Under the pieces are notes generated by a model that was not told the DNA's origin, searched no databases, and was given only the letters and a program-made list of their open reading frames with translations. Source: Aphelocoma coerulescens (Eukaryota; Chordata; Aves; Passeriformes; Corvidae). Taken from it: DNA of 64,000 nt. The DNA is taken from NCBI RefSeq assembly GCF_041296385.1, contig NC_091013.1:68975563-69039562 (forward strand), in the 5' to 3' direction. The translations under genes and the position numbers were made by a program. Shown one piece after another: positions 11,501 to 24,620 of this stretch (within the stretch, counting starts at the first letter, position 1; each line of letters starts with the position of its first letter).

Positions 11501-14500
11501 GTGAATGCTCCTAAGAGGTTTTGGCCTGTAAAATATATCTTTATTCATCTTACCTCAGTTTATCATACAAATAATTTTGACAAGTATTTTCCAGGTTTCT
11601 GGTGGGCTACTACCATAAAATGAAATTAATAGTATCAATTCTACTATCTCTTGCTGGACTATAAATCAATCTGTCTCTAATGTGCTCTGTAGAGTTACCT
11701 TGGATACAGAATCTGGCCTGTTGTCCCTGGTGGAAAGTAACATCTTAATTGGAAGGGTTTAGTGGGTACAATTACTTCAAGATCTCCACTGACATTTCAT
11801 AGGGCATTTCAGTTATTTAATAGTAGTAAACTCATAGCTGGGTCTCTGTGCCACCCTCTGTGCAAGTCCATGTTAAAGAAATTCCAGAGCACAAATGCCT
11901 TTCATTTAAAAAATACCTTGTCAGCTAGTCTAGCTGTGAGGTTCATTACCAGAAGTAGGGGGGTTTGGATTTTGCCAGCTTGTGGAGAGGAGATGACAGT
12001 AGCTCAAATAAGCAACAAAAACAAACTAGCGAGCGGCAACCTGCAAATGAAGGTGAGTCAGTGTTGTTGTGCTGCATTCATCCACAGCTGCTTATTAGAT
12101 ACTGGCACTTTGTCTTCATGGAAACAAAAGACTTGATTTTAGAGCAGAGGCTGCTGTGCAGCGTGGGAAGGCTGATAAGCGCTGAGGAGGAACTGGTCCT
12201 GCCCAGTCCCAGCGAGGGGAGGCTGGGAGACTGCGGGGAGGTCTGGTGTCCCTGGTGCTGGAGCAGAAGGTCTCCCTGCTGCTGGAGCACTGGCCGTGGT
12301 CACGGAGGCAGGAGCCCGGCTGCAGAGCTCCCCCGGGCAGCAGCCAGAGAGCAAGGCTGTTTACTTCTCCAACAGATTCCAGTTATCCTTTTTAATTTGC
12401 ATGCAGAATTAATTACCTGTCCTTCCACACAGATGGCGTCAGAATAAAAATACAGTACTCGGGTCTCATTTAAAACTCCTTTTATACTAAAGCAGTGGCT
12501 GGCAAGACCCCATATAACAAACCTTGACAGTCAAATAATATCGCTAAGGCTCCAGTTAGAGAAGCTGAATTGGAAAAATTGATCTTGAAACTGTCCTCCA
12601 AAAGCTACATCTCAAGGTTACAGCCAGCCTGTGTATATGGAAGAGAACAGGGGGCACGAAACCCAGCTCCCTGGGGTATGATCGTCTGTCATGCTCATAA
12701 ACATGCAGAGAAATGGATGAATAAGCCACACTATTTTACATTTAAATATATGAAAACACACTTTTTTGCTTAAGACATTTCACCACATTCTTCATTTCAT
12801 CAGTTTCTAGTTTCATATTACAGAATAGATCACTGGGGTTTTTTGTTAAAGAGTCCATGATATTTCATTAAAATATTGGCAGTGTGAGGCTCTGACTTTC
12901 TTACAAAAATAAATGTATTTTATATAACCTACCAAGTGTACTGACTTTGCTGCTTTTGCCCTTACCACTAACCTTAGCACATAAAGGCTGTAAAGTGTTT
13001 GAAGTGTACAGCAGACATTCACTGGCTTCAGAGATGGTCTGCCTTTACTTGAAGAAATCACAGGAGAATCATCCAGACATATTGCCCTTCAACATTAATG
13101 GCACCTTCCCTCTTTGTACACTGTAAAAAAATCAATTTGGTCACTTGAGGAATGGGAAGTCATTTCTATTCACTCAAGTTATTTATGGATTTAAATCCCT
13201 CATGCCCTAATGGAAGAACATTCCTACCATTATTAGCATTACAGAAACACAGGCACTGGAAGAGAGTACTAGGCACTTTATTCATATCTTTCTTACAATG
13301 AAGAAACATGAGTGAACCCTTGATTTGAGTCTTTGTACCTACAAAGGCAGTCGGCTTTGACAAGTGGAGAAGAGACACCTTTTTAATCTCACAACTGACA
13401 GCTCTCTCTATTTTTTTTATGAGAAGAAATTTAATCTCTGCTTTTTGTCTAATTATTAATTTTTGCAATTTACCTCTCCTTGGAAAATGCCCAGTTGTGA
13501 CAACTGTTATCATTAGTTAATTTTTAAAGAGTTCTGAAAATCTTGTCTTCACTGAAGGAGAAAAGTATTTCTTCTAAAACAAACTTTTACATGAACCATA
13601 CAACAAACACTTGGGAACATTTCAACTAGTCCTACATATTATTAAAGCAATTGTGAGCTTTTCTCTTTTAACCTATTCTTAGAAGCCACCTAATAGAAGC
13701 CTGTTCAGTTTTAACATCTTCCAATTCCAGCATATACTGAGGAAGGACAGAAGCCTAAGCTTTAGAATAGCAGATTTAGGCTAAGATACAACGTGGACAA
13801 AATAGTTAAAGCATGAAAATCTACAGTGTCTGGGAGAGATATATGAGCCAAGGGAAAGAGATGAGAGAAGGAATTAATTTTCAAATGGCAAAAAAAGAAA
13901 AGAGATTAAACGGGGCAGAGATTTACAAGAAATCTGTTCCAAATGGCAGAAACTGTGAAGAAGAAAGCTTTTGCCTTGACAATCGTGAGCTTTTTTTGGT
14001 GGGACAGAAAACAAGTCGGTGCAAAGTTAAGAAAGAACCTAGAGAGAGGAAGAGAGAGAAGACAAAAATAGATGACATAACTTGACAAGGGAATATTGAA
14101 AAATACAATAAACTTCCTGTGACGGCAAGGAATTATTCACATGCAGCTTTGCAATAACCGCTGGAGTAAGAGATGGAGGGAAGGATAATGATTCAGCATA
14201 GAAAGAGTTTAGATGGCTGTGTAAAAGAAAAGTGGCATCACCAACTGCAGGAGAATACGTGACAAAGAGCAGCGTTTTGCCCATCCTGCACACCCACTGA
14301 GAAGTTCCAGACACTGAGTATCCCAGATGAGATTCCCATAGGAAACAAGCCATGACTTGATGCCTGAATGACTCCATGTGTACCTGACTTGGAGCAATAC
14401 TGACAGTTTTAGTCCAGGAGCAGTGTCCAGACCTCAGAGTGCCATTGTAACCACCCCATCTCAAGAATTTGTGTTTCTTAGGAAGAATTATCCTCCTCCC

Positions 14501-17023
14501 TGTAAAGAGGAAAAGCTGTGGCTGATAACCTTGCAGAGCTCCACAAAGGGATTCCACATCACAAAGGAACACAAGCCACAGGACTTTTTCCTAGATTTAA
14601 TACTTACATGGCAAATATCTGGGCTGCACATAACTTCTATCTGCTGCCTCTGATCACAGGACTTGCCTCTTAACTCCTTCTAGCTCCCTTGTGGCTCCAG
14701 TTCAAAGTTTTTCCAAGCTTTGCCAAGGCAAAGACGGAGAGAGAAAGGCAGGGTGCATACCTCATCAGTACAGACTATTCTCTCTGCTATCACATATTCA
14801 CACAGTAAAGTGAAAATTAGTCCAAGAATCAATGCTTGATTAATTCTTCCAAGCAGATTAATTCAGCCTCAAGTAAATAACATAATAAGATTTTTTTTTT
14901 TCCTCCAGAAAATGAGTGACTGCAATAGCTTATTTTCCGGACTGCTACAGAAGAAAATGTACTTCCATGTTTCAGCTCATTTCACCCATATATCAAAATA
15001 CAATGACTTTAAAATTACACGAATGCCACCTCATTTCAGTTGTACAGCAGAAAGGGCACAGGTTAAAAAGTACTTTTATACTTCAGATAACTTAAATTTT
15101 TCAAACTTTGATTTTTCCTCCTTTGAGGCAAAGGCATCAAATGTAACTCTGAGAACTGGAGAGCCTGTGGCACGACATTGATGATATTAAGGATCTTCTC
15201 CGGTGTACATGATTCTGTGATATCTCTCTCATATTCATTAGCTGTGTCTCGACTTCACTGACCTCACCTGAGTTTATGTGATATACCCATATGAGCAAGA
15301 TGATAGAAAAAAATTTTTCTACTTCATGCAACTATTACTTGCAGCTCTAAAGCCTTTAAAGTGTGCTTCACTTGGCTCAGTAATTAAGAAAATGCATCTG
15401 TTTTACTTACCCTTGGATCTGTTATTTCTGAAGATCAAAAGATCTTCTTTGATGATAGAAAGTGTTTGATGGCATTTAATACATTTAAGTAGTATGATTC
15501 ATAAAACACCAAGCAAAGTTCTTATATCTTAACTAGCTCAGAGTGGGACTTGTATAATATGCACAGACATATCAAACAGTGTCTCTGGCTCATCACTGAA
15601 GCAATTTCACCAGAGGGCTGACGGCAGCCTTTCTCACAGTCTGGTCAAATACACTTTCTCTCCTCTACTCAGCCAACTATTTCAGCAAGACCTGTTAGAG
15701 GGTACTGTATGAGAGAGAGCTGCCTTCAACCATGTGGGTCAGGCTCGGCCACAGACACAGGCTGTCACTCCACACATAAGCTGTACAAAGCCTCACTGCT
15801 CTGGGAAACCAGGGATGACACTGGCAAGCCTGCAGGATTCTGAGCAAGTACAGCCATAGGACAGGCCATTATGGTTTTGCAGATACAGACAAGAGGAAAC
15901 AGCTTTTACCTATCAATACCACCAGCCATGGGCAAAAACAATGGTGTGGTTGTGGGAGGTTTTTTCACGTCCATGACTATAAGCAGGACATCTTAGACAA
16001 AGTAAATCCCAATGCAGAGCTGACATAGCAAGACTGCTGGAGTAAGGTGAGGACTGGAGCTCTCTGTCTGTTCAGAAGAAGGGAAGATAATGGGGCAAGT
16101 CACCCTCACACAGGTGAAGCTTCCTTCCCCGATGGGAATACAAGTTTCCCTAGCTAGCCCTAATACCTCTGTAGCCAGCCAGGCATTTGATTATCTTCTG
16201 AAGCTGCCAGGTCACAGCTGAAGAAAAGGTGATGGCCTGAGATACAAATTCATTTCAAGTACACAAGGAAACACCGTGAGACAGGAACTTCTCTTGGTTA
16301 TTCCGTATGAGACATGGACAGGAAGGATGAGGAAAAAGAAAGGTGAATGGCTTTGCAGGTGATCAGTGTCCCTGCATCTTGCTCTCCCTTTTCTAAAGCT
16401 CCCACTTCTTTAATGGTGATTAAAGGTTACTCTTTTCTCAACTTTATGATTAAATGTTTTACCTAAGAAATTAATATGCAAACTTGGAACTTACTAAAGC
16501 TCATTCCTTGGGGGTATATGTAATTATGCAGATAGGAACAGAACATAACTTACACATTTTGCATTTCTGCAGAAAAACACGGACTGAGAGCCAAATTTTC
16601 ATTGTTGTTCTAGCAACTGACTACTTTTAAGAATCTGGTCTAAAATATGTACATTTTTCCCCCAAAGCAAAATTTAGAAGTTTCAGTTAAACCAATTTTA
16701 ATAGAAAATTAAATTATGCTATTTAAAAGATTAACTGCAGGTTGTTCTGTGCACAATATATTTTTTCTAGTTGCCAGTTAACTATTGCACACCCCAAGGA
16801 GTGTGTTCACAGGAGATAACACTTCTGTCAGGTCACTGGCAATTGGTTCACGAACCACCTTTGAGGTCTGGGTTATCTCAGCACAGCATGCAATTCAAGG
16901 AATCTTACTGCTTAATTCTAATTCATTTTTTACCTAGAGATCATTTTCTTAAGCATTAGGTTTAAATTTGAAAGCCTTACATATAACAAAATAAAAAAAC
17001 TCAGTCAAGGCAATTCCAAGGTC
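8580..17023. other. Intergenic; no gene seen
   Basis: AT-rich. Contents of note are a possible conserved element at 9040-9250, a T-rich tract at about 11002-11015, a small GC-rich patch at 12140-12360 followed by an octamer/TAATTA cluster at 12390-12420, and a 177-codon minus-strand frame at 14039-14572 that starts at GTG and has no recognisable homology. Confidence 0.55.
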
Positions 17024-17380
17024 ATGGAACAATAGAATAAGCTGAGCTGGAAGGGAAACTCAAGGACCATTGAATCCAGCTCCTGTCCATGCACAGGACA
17101 CCCCAAGAGTCACACCATGTGCCCAAAAGCATTGTCCAAATGCTTCTTGAGCTCTGTCAGGCTTGGTGCTGTGACCACTTCCCTGGGGAGCCTGTTCCAG
17201 TGCCCAACCACCCTCTGGGTCAAGAGCCTTTTCCTGATATCCAACCTAAACCTCCCAACTCAGCTTCAGGCCGCTCCCTCGGGTCCTGTCACTGGGCACT
17301 ACAGAGATCAGTACCTGTCCCTCCTCTTCCCCTCACAAGGAAGCTGTAGACTGCAATGGGGTGTCCCCTCAGGATGGTCA
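17024..17380 (-). mobile_element. CR1 LINE fragment, 3' end
   Basis: Minus-strand CR1 starting at AACAATAGAATAAGCTGAGC, with GAGCTGGAAGGG, CTGTTCCAGTGCCCAACCAC and GTGTCCCCTCAGGATGGTC in the expected order. It is more diverged than the copy at 8.2 kb. Apparent open frames here are CR1 shadows. Confidence 0.88.
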
Positions 17381-20300
17381 CAGTATTAAAATACCAGTGA
17401 GCCTGAGTTTTGTTCTGTCTACTTCATATACACACCAAAAATTATCTAGAGTCAGAACTAATGTAAAAATGCAAAATTAGGTTAACTTTATATTAGTAAC
17501 TATGGTTGTTCTGTGCTTCTGAATTAAGACTAATATTCAAAAAGGTGCAGGGAAAAATCTGCAGAAGAAAAACCCAAGCTGAGAGATGTTTATGGGAGAA
17601 ATAGCTTCTCTAAAATGCTGCCATTTTGGGGCTCTCAGCATCAGAAGTGGCAAAAAATGTCATATAATTAATTTCTTAACATCTTTTAAGTGCTACTTTT
17701 GTATCAATAAGTGACATCTTTTGCTCACATTATGGATGTGGGGTGTGGTTTCCATGAACCCTCCTGGATTCAGAGAGTCAGAGGGAAGAGCAACTCTTAT
17801 CACTGGCAAAATAATAGCCACCAATTCAAGATCTATGAATAGCATCTTACGAGACTAAGCAGGCCCAGAAAGCCAGCTTGCAAAGTCAGGTGAGGAGAGG
17901 TCACCTACTGAAACCCACCCTGGCACACTGGAAGAGACGACATTTCTTTCTTTTCCACATAAATGAGGAAGACAGAGAAACTGTTTCTGCAGTCTTCCAC
18001 TGCCTGCCCAGCAGTTTTAAAGCACAAAGACTTCAGGTACTAAAGCGTATTAATGATCCTAAAAATATAAAGATGAAAAAAAGCAAAACAACCCAAACCT
18101 GTAATTAAACCTTTCCTTGAGATAGCACAGTGTTTCTTTGAAGTGTGAAGAACTGCAAAAATCAGTGTCTTGGGCAGGTAGGAGGAAGAACGCTGGTTCC
18201 ATCAAGGCAGGCAGCAGCACTGATGAGTGTGGTGGGAGGTGTGGGCACAGCTCCACCACACTCCACAGGAGATGGCTGAAGTACTGCCACAGCCTGTGAA
18301 CAAAAGCTTTTTCCTCCTTAGAACATCACTGACTCAGGACAACATGCTCAAGTATAATTTTTCAGCTCAAGTTTAATTTTCCAAACTAATGAGGATCTGG
18401 GGTCTAAACTGCCAAGTCCCCCTCAGCTCTGCTGCAGGTTAGAAATATACTGAGTAACTAAGGGGACAAATATTCTTTTCACTTTCCCTCTCCTCCATCA
18501 GATACACAACAGGCAGCAAACCACATGCTCTCACCACTGTAAAATGAACAGAGCAGCCTGGCTCTGTGAAGGCCTATTTTGAGTCAGACTATGCCAGTTC
18601 CCCAGGTGCATTGCACTGGGTGATCAATTGTAAATGGTTGTATGAAGCTGAGGTACCCTGATGCCTCACAGAGCTCTTAGAGCACTCCAGAGGCTTGCTT
18701 TCTAGCAGAATAATCAAATTAACTTCTCAGAAACTATGAGCAAGGGTGGGCTATGAGAGTAAAGAGAAATGGGTCACTTTAATCAGTGGCAGGTGGCTTT
18801 TAATACTTTCAGAAGGCACAGTCACAAAAATAAGGGAGGATCAGAGACAGAAACTGGGGAATCACATCCAGTCTTCAGAGAGGACAGGAGGGAGATAAGA
18901 GATCATGCTAGGGAAGAAAGAAAAGAGACATCCAAGTTACCAAAGAGGAAAGATTCTTAGGAATGTGGAGCTCCTCAGTCTTGAGACCTAACCACAATAT
19001 ATCCTAAGGATATCAGTGGAAGACATGAGAAGAGCTGAAGGATAGAAAGCACCCTAAACTAATGACTAAATGATGCTATTTATTCTGTGCCTTGCCACCT
19101 TATTCAGCAGAAAAAATTAATGCCTTTTAGGACCACTGCTATTCGTATCCTCTGTTTCACTTTACTATTTTATTTATTGTCTGTAGAAAAATTGTCACGT
19201 TGGTTTTTTCCCCCACATCTTTTTCTTGTTTCCCTATTCTGCATATTTTTCTGCAGCAATTACATCATCAGTACTACCTATGATGCTAATGAAAGTGAAT
19301 GAAAATGTTTCTGGGCTAACTGTGGATGTTTAAGATTAGATGTGGAAATTAAGCTTCCTGTAGCATCAACAGAAAGAAATTGGTGCCTTGAGGGAGTCAT
19401 TCATCTCCTCTTAAGGTGGGTGTGTGATGCACAGGGGATAACACCTTTTGAAGGTACCTGTCTTCCCCCATGGACTGTAGGGAGTCCAAGCTCAGGAAGC
19501 TGGTTTTTGCAAGACATTTGAGTTTTAGATCAAATGGATGAATTCTCCCTTGATACTGCAAAAGCTTTAGTGACTAATAAAAAAAAAATGTGTAAAAAGG
19601 CCTGTATATTGTGCCTATATACAGATTTATTATGCATTAGAGGCATATTTGTACAGAAGCTTAGATTTTGGAGGATCTTTAGTCCATATAAAAATCTCAG
19701 TAGGTCCAAAGCCCCCTTGACACACCCAGTAGGGAAAAAATATGCAGGGTCCAGAAAGAAAGATCACTGAACATGGCTGAAAAAAACATTTACCAGTTAC
19801 CCTTGGGAAACTGGCTTGTCAAGACCTTGCTGAAGGGGTCAGTGATCTGTGGAATATTATTGCAGAGGCATGGTTTGGCTTATCATCCAATGCTGCTTGT
19901 ATTCATTTCCTCTCAGAGAGACCTGGTTAGCCACAGAGGATCTGTTTCTCCAACGAATTTTCCAAGACCAAAATTCACTGCTGCCTACCACGAGGGTAGG
20001 ACTGAGCCTGCATGCTTGTGTGGCTACTAGACACTGCAAATGAGCCTCTAGACTCTGAGATTTGGTCCTCAGAAGGACTGCTCACCCCTGTAGACAAAAA
20101 TTATAACATTACTGGCCTAAGAAATACAAGACAAATGGATAATTGTGCGCTTTTCATATTAGCAGATAATAAACACAAAATTAAAACTGGTACTTTGTAT
20201 GGAAGCTCCAAGTCAATTGATAAAAAATAAATTAAAGCATGAGTAGTGAGTTTAAACACAATCAAAAGGCAAGGGTGGGGTACTCCTGGGAGTACAGATA

Positions 20301-23300
20301 AGAACATATCTTTTGTCTGTTCAAGTAAGATTAAAATCCAAGAAGACCTTTTCTGTAAAATCCCAAAGTCAATAAACTAATCATTGGCCTGTGTATATAA
20401 GGTGAATTACCTGGACAAATAGAAAAAGTGTCCCAAAGTAAGTGAAAAATTACAAAGTTGTCAGAATTTTTGATTATTAAAAACGAAAGCATATTGGTAC
20501 TCTTTTATCTGTGAATAAATTATGCAGTAAATGTAAAATAATTCTGAAGGATCTTGTTATATAAATGGATTGCACACTGACCCTATCCTGACAGATGGAA
20601 GAGTTTTAGCATACAAAGGGTAGACATGGCTTTTGTTTTATTTTTGCTTGAAAACACCATACTTCCCCTTTAACCTCCTTAAAATCCTTACAACTTCAAA
20701 ATAAATGAGACTAGAATTTCAGACACAAATATATGAATTTAAAATACATTTATCTACTGCAGCAATTTTTACCTAAGTAGAATCATCTGTATCATTTGAC
20801 AAGGAAAATTTCCTCATGTAAAATAGGAATGAGGAGAAGGGAAGAACAAAGGACTTTAGAAGGACTGTGAGCTGGTAACCTTTAGGTTTCAAACACATAC
20901 ATAAGACATCAGGACTGGATATAAAGATAGCATTAAAACGTTATAGATAAAACTAACCCAATCTATTTCTGGATCTGTATTAAACACAGATCACAAGAAA
21001 AGCACATTCCCCTTCCAGAAAATCAGATGACCCAACCATTATTTCAATCCCAAAGATGATACCCACAAGACGGCCACTCTCCCTGTGCAACCTATATAAA
21101 GCAATATACATACAGAGCAGAATAGTTAATTACTCATAGTTTTCATTAATAAGCTTATTTCCTGACTTTACCTGACATCACTAAAAACATTGTTTCAGAT
21201 ACCTGATGCCTGGGCTAGTTAAACTACGTATATTATTAGTTTGCTTAAAAAAAAAGAGGGCAGAAGATAGTTGCCTTTATTTCTGTTTTTCTCAGTTAAA
21301 AACTGAGCTTGGTGAAATTAGTAAATAGAAAATACTGGGTTTAATATAGTTTAGAAAGGAAGAAAACCTTGGAAAATATTCTAGAACAAGCTTCAGCCTT
21401 TGAAAAAGAGAGCTATAAATGTCACAACCTTATATAAATCTTAGTGGCAAAGAAGCTGCTCAAAAATGAAATTCAGTACATCTTCAGCACATCTTCCTCA
21501 GCTGCACATGCCCATGGTAACAATCGATCCTGAAAGGTAGCAATGGAACAATGGAAGAACTTCAGAGATTCACTGTTTTATGTTTCAAAGCCAGAAGCTC
21601 GGAAAAGCTCAGGCCACACTGTTGTTTTAACTCTTAGGCAGACAATAAATGAAGTGTGAGTCTGTGCCCTTCCCAAATGCAGGGGTCAATGGAGTCCTTT
21701 CCCCATGGGAAGGCCTTACAATTGCTCTCCTATCAATGCTAATAGGAAACCCTGAAAGGATTTCCTTCTCTCTGACCAGAGTGACTGGGCTTCTACACAG
21801 GTCCATGAGTGTGATTCATCGACATGTGCTGTGGCTAGCACTAATGGAGAGGGGAAAAAAAGAGAAAACTCAAGGATTCAAGATGCTTTCCCATAGCTCC
21901 TTGTCCATCAATTCTCATCTACTATCCATGAGCTGGCCACTAGCCCTCCAGCTCTGTCTTTGCCTGAGCCACAGAGAAATCCAGGGGCTTGTTACACTTT
22001 AGAAGAGCTTACATGCAAGGGTAGGAAAATCATTGCTCTCTGGAATTAGAAAGGGTAAAAGAGAGATATAATTTTCTGAAATGGAATAAAACACAAGACC
22101 TCCATATAATACACACTTCCTGTTGTTGGACAAGTTGAACTACTAATGAGTAGACCCCATAAATGTAGGTCTTTTCTTGCTGGAAGACAGGTTCAGAATT
22201 TCATGTCTGCAATGTCTAGAACCAGTATAAACTTCATCAAAGTTTCATCTTAGACAAGCATGCTTGAAGAGATTGTTTCCCTCCTAATAATCATACAAGA
22301 CTAAATACTGTATCTGAAGAGTAGAATACCAACCTGGGATAAACTAGAAAAGTTGGGTTTGCTTTACTTTTGCAATACAGATGCATCAGAAAGGATCAAC
22401 CATCTTACTAACCCTTTCTTGCTGAGTAGATTTCAATCAAGTAGGTTGTTGAATGTGAGCAACCAGAACTGTACATAGACGAAATCACTGCAGCACTAAG
22501 CTTATTCCAGATATCTAACTGTATGCATATTAAGATTTTAATATTTTTTTGGCTTTTACATTTCAGAATATTTGTCATAAAGGACAAGAAGTGGAAATGG
22601 AAACAAAATGGGAGGCATAGCTCTTTCAGAAGTAATGAAGGAATGATAGAATTACTAGCTTTTTGTATTAAAATTTTACATTTTTTAAGTATTCTCATTT
22701 TTCATTATTCCGCCAACTTTGTCTTCCCAGGACACTAAATATGTAAGATGAAATTTTGCCTTCTCTCCCCATTCTGAAGACTGACTGACTCCATAAAGCT
22801 TTCATTTAAAAGATATTTAGAACCATCTAAACTCCAAAACCAGAGGTTTTCCAAACAGCAATCATCAAACTGACCACTAGCAAAGCCCAGTGTCATCCTA
22901 AGTTCATTTCCAGTTGATTATTTGTCATTTTCCTGGCCTGGTTAAACAAAAATCCTCATCCTGAAAGACAGAGGCTCCTTAGGGTATTACCAAGCTGTCA
23001 GTCAGACAAGTGCTGGGGAATGCAGTCTGATAAAGCCTAAGGAGCTAGAGAACAGGGAGACTTCAATGTACAGCTAAATGCCACAAAGCAAAATCCTCTG
23101 AACAGCAAAGATATTTTGCACTTCTGTCAGTATTTTTTCATTTCATGTATTTAATAGTGCACTCTCATCTCAGTAACCACAAAAGGAATTATAATTTCTA
23201 AGGCTTTTCATGATCAGAGCAACTATTCTTTCCTTAGAAGTGTTAAATTATTACAACTGTCACTCTACTTTCATGTGCATTGAACTCATCTCTGTAACAG

Positions 23301-24221
23301 GCATTAATTTTATCCAATATTGAATTCACTGTCATTTCCACATCTCAGTCCAAAAGGAGGCTGACAAAGTTATTCAAACTTATTCGAAGTTATCTCAATT
23401 ACTTGAGATAATAAATCAGTGTTTAGTCCCAATGCCACTGAACTGGAAACCAGAGAGAATGTGTTGCAGAACTGTCAAACAAAGCTCTGTACATAAAAAA
23501 ACGTGCTCACCATTCTCTAAGCTGCTTCCAACAAACTGTGCCTCCCTGTCCTCTGATATTCACAGAACAAAGTCACACAGCTCTTCTAAAACAGAACGTC
23601 TCTTCCAGTGTGTAGGACATCCAGCATGCACTCAAGATGCAAGTTCAAATGATGCTCTGCTGCTGACTTCCTGTATCAATTTTAGTAATTTTCTCCTTGT
23701 GGAATTCAGATCTCTGCAGTGCAAGAGTGAGCCAGGGCCACTAGAGCCAGTAGAATCCCAAGAACAAGACAGCTAAGCAGACCGAGGTGTGAGACAAATG
23801 ACCTCTTCACTCTGGTGGCTGCTTCTACTTCAGCTCCACTGAATATAATGGGAGCTTTCACACTTCAGGTGAAAGCATGCACAATGTGGAAACCTAAATT
23901 TATGGGTCGAAATCTGGAGATGAGTTAGACCTTACTGTCAGATTGACTGGATATATAAATAAGATAACACATTTACTTGGCTGAGATTTGTTGTCTACCT
24001 GTGAAAATGTAATTTCCTTACACTCAAGGACAAATATATAAGAGATAAAACTGAAAAAAAAATTACTAATAGAAGTGAGGAAGAAAAAGGACTGTGCAGT
24101 ATCTATGAGGAGCTTATCAAAGAGAACAGAGCTGGGCTCTTCACAGTACTGCATACTGGGAGGATGAGATACAATCGGTTGAAAAAAATGATACTCAAGC
24201 TGGCTACATAAACTTTTGCAC
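17381..24221. other. Intergenic; nothing recognised
   Basis: AT-rich sequence with only short random frames. I see no repeat, RNA gene or exon that I can support. Confidence 0.55.
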
Positions 24222-24400
24222 CATGAGGATAGTGAACAGTGGAAGAGGTTGCCCAGAGTGATTGTGCCATTTCTGCCTTTAATGGTTTTCAAGAACAGGT
24301 GGAATAAAATTCTGGGCAGACAGCTGCCCTCATGGCTGACCACTGCATGCTACAGGTTGGTCTAGATACCTCCTGAGTTACCGTGGCAGGGAAGTCTGTA
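24222..24400 (+). mobile_element. Old CR1 fragment
   Basis: GAACAGTGGAAGAGGTTGCC, then CAGAGTGATTGTG and TTTTCAAGAACAGGTGGA, matches the ORF2-end to 3' UTR order of CR1 on the plus strand. It is strongly diverged and lacks the terminal ATTCTATG repeats. The long minus-strand open frame over 23900-24343 partly overlaps it and is not a gene. Confidence 0.6.
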
Positions 24401-24561
24401 ATCTCCATTCTACTATGAAAATTCAGAATTCATTCTCTCCATTTGCTCCACAGCGGAAAGGCTTTAGCTGAACAGTCTTGAAAATCAAAAGTCCTAGAGT
24501 TATCTTCTCATTTTCTGCAACTTCCTCTTTCTCAACAACAACAAAAAAGGTAACCAAATTA

Positions 24562-24620
24562 GAAACATGGGATCATTCAGGTTGGAAAAGACTTTTCACA
24601 TCACTGAGTTCAACTGTAAG
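24562..24620 (-). mobile_element. CR1 3'-terminal fragment
   Basis: ATCATTCAGGTTGGAAAAGA followed by CTTTTCACATCACTGAGTTC is the reverse complement of the last ~60 bp of a CR1 subfamily. Similarity fades to the right, so the element is severely truncated or decayed. Confidence 0.6.

Noticed and set aside
14039..14572. 177-codon minus-strand open frame
   Set aside because: Starts at GTG, matches nothing I know, overlaps other random frames and has no convincing splice context. Kept only as a note in the block description.
23900..24343. 147-codon minus-strand frame
   Set aside because: Partly antisense to an old CR1 fragment; no known domain.
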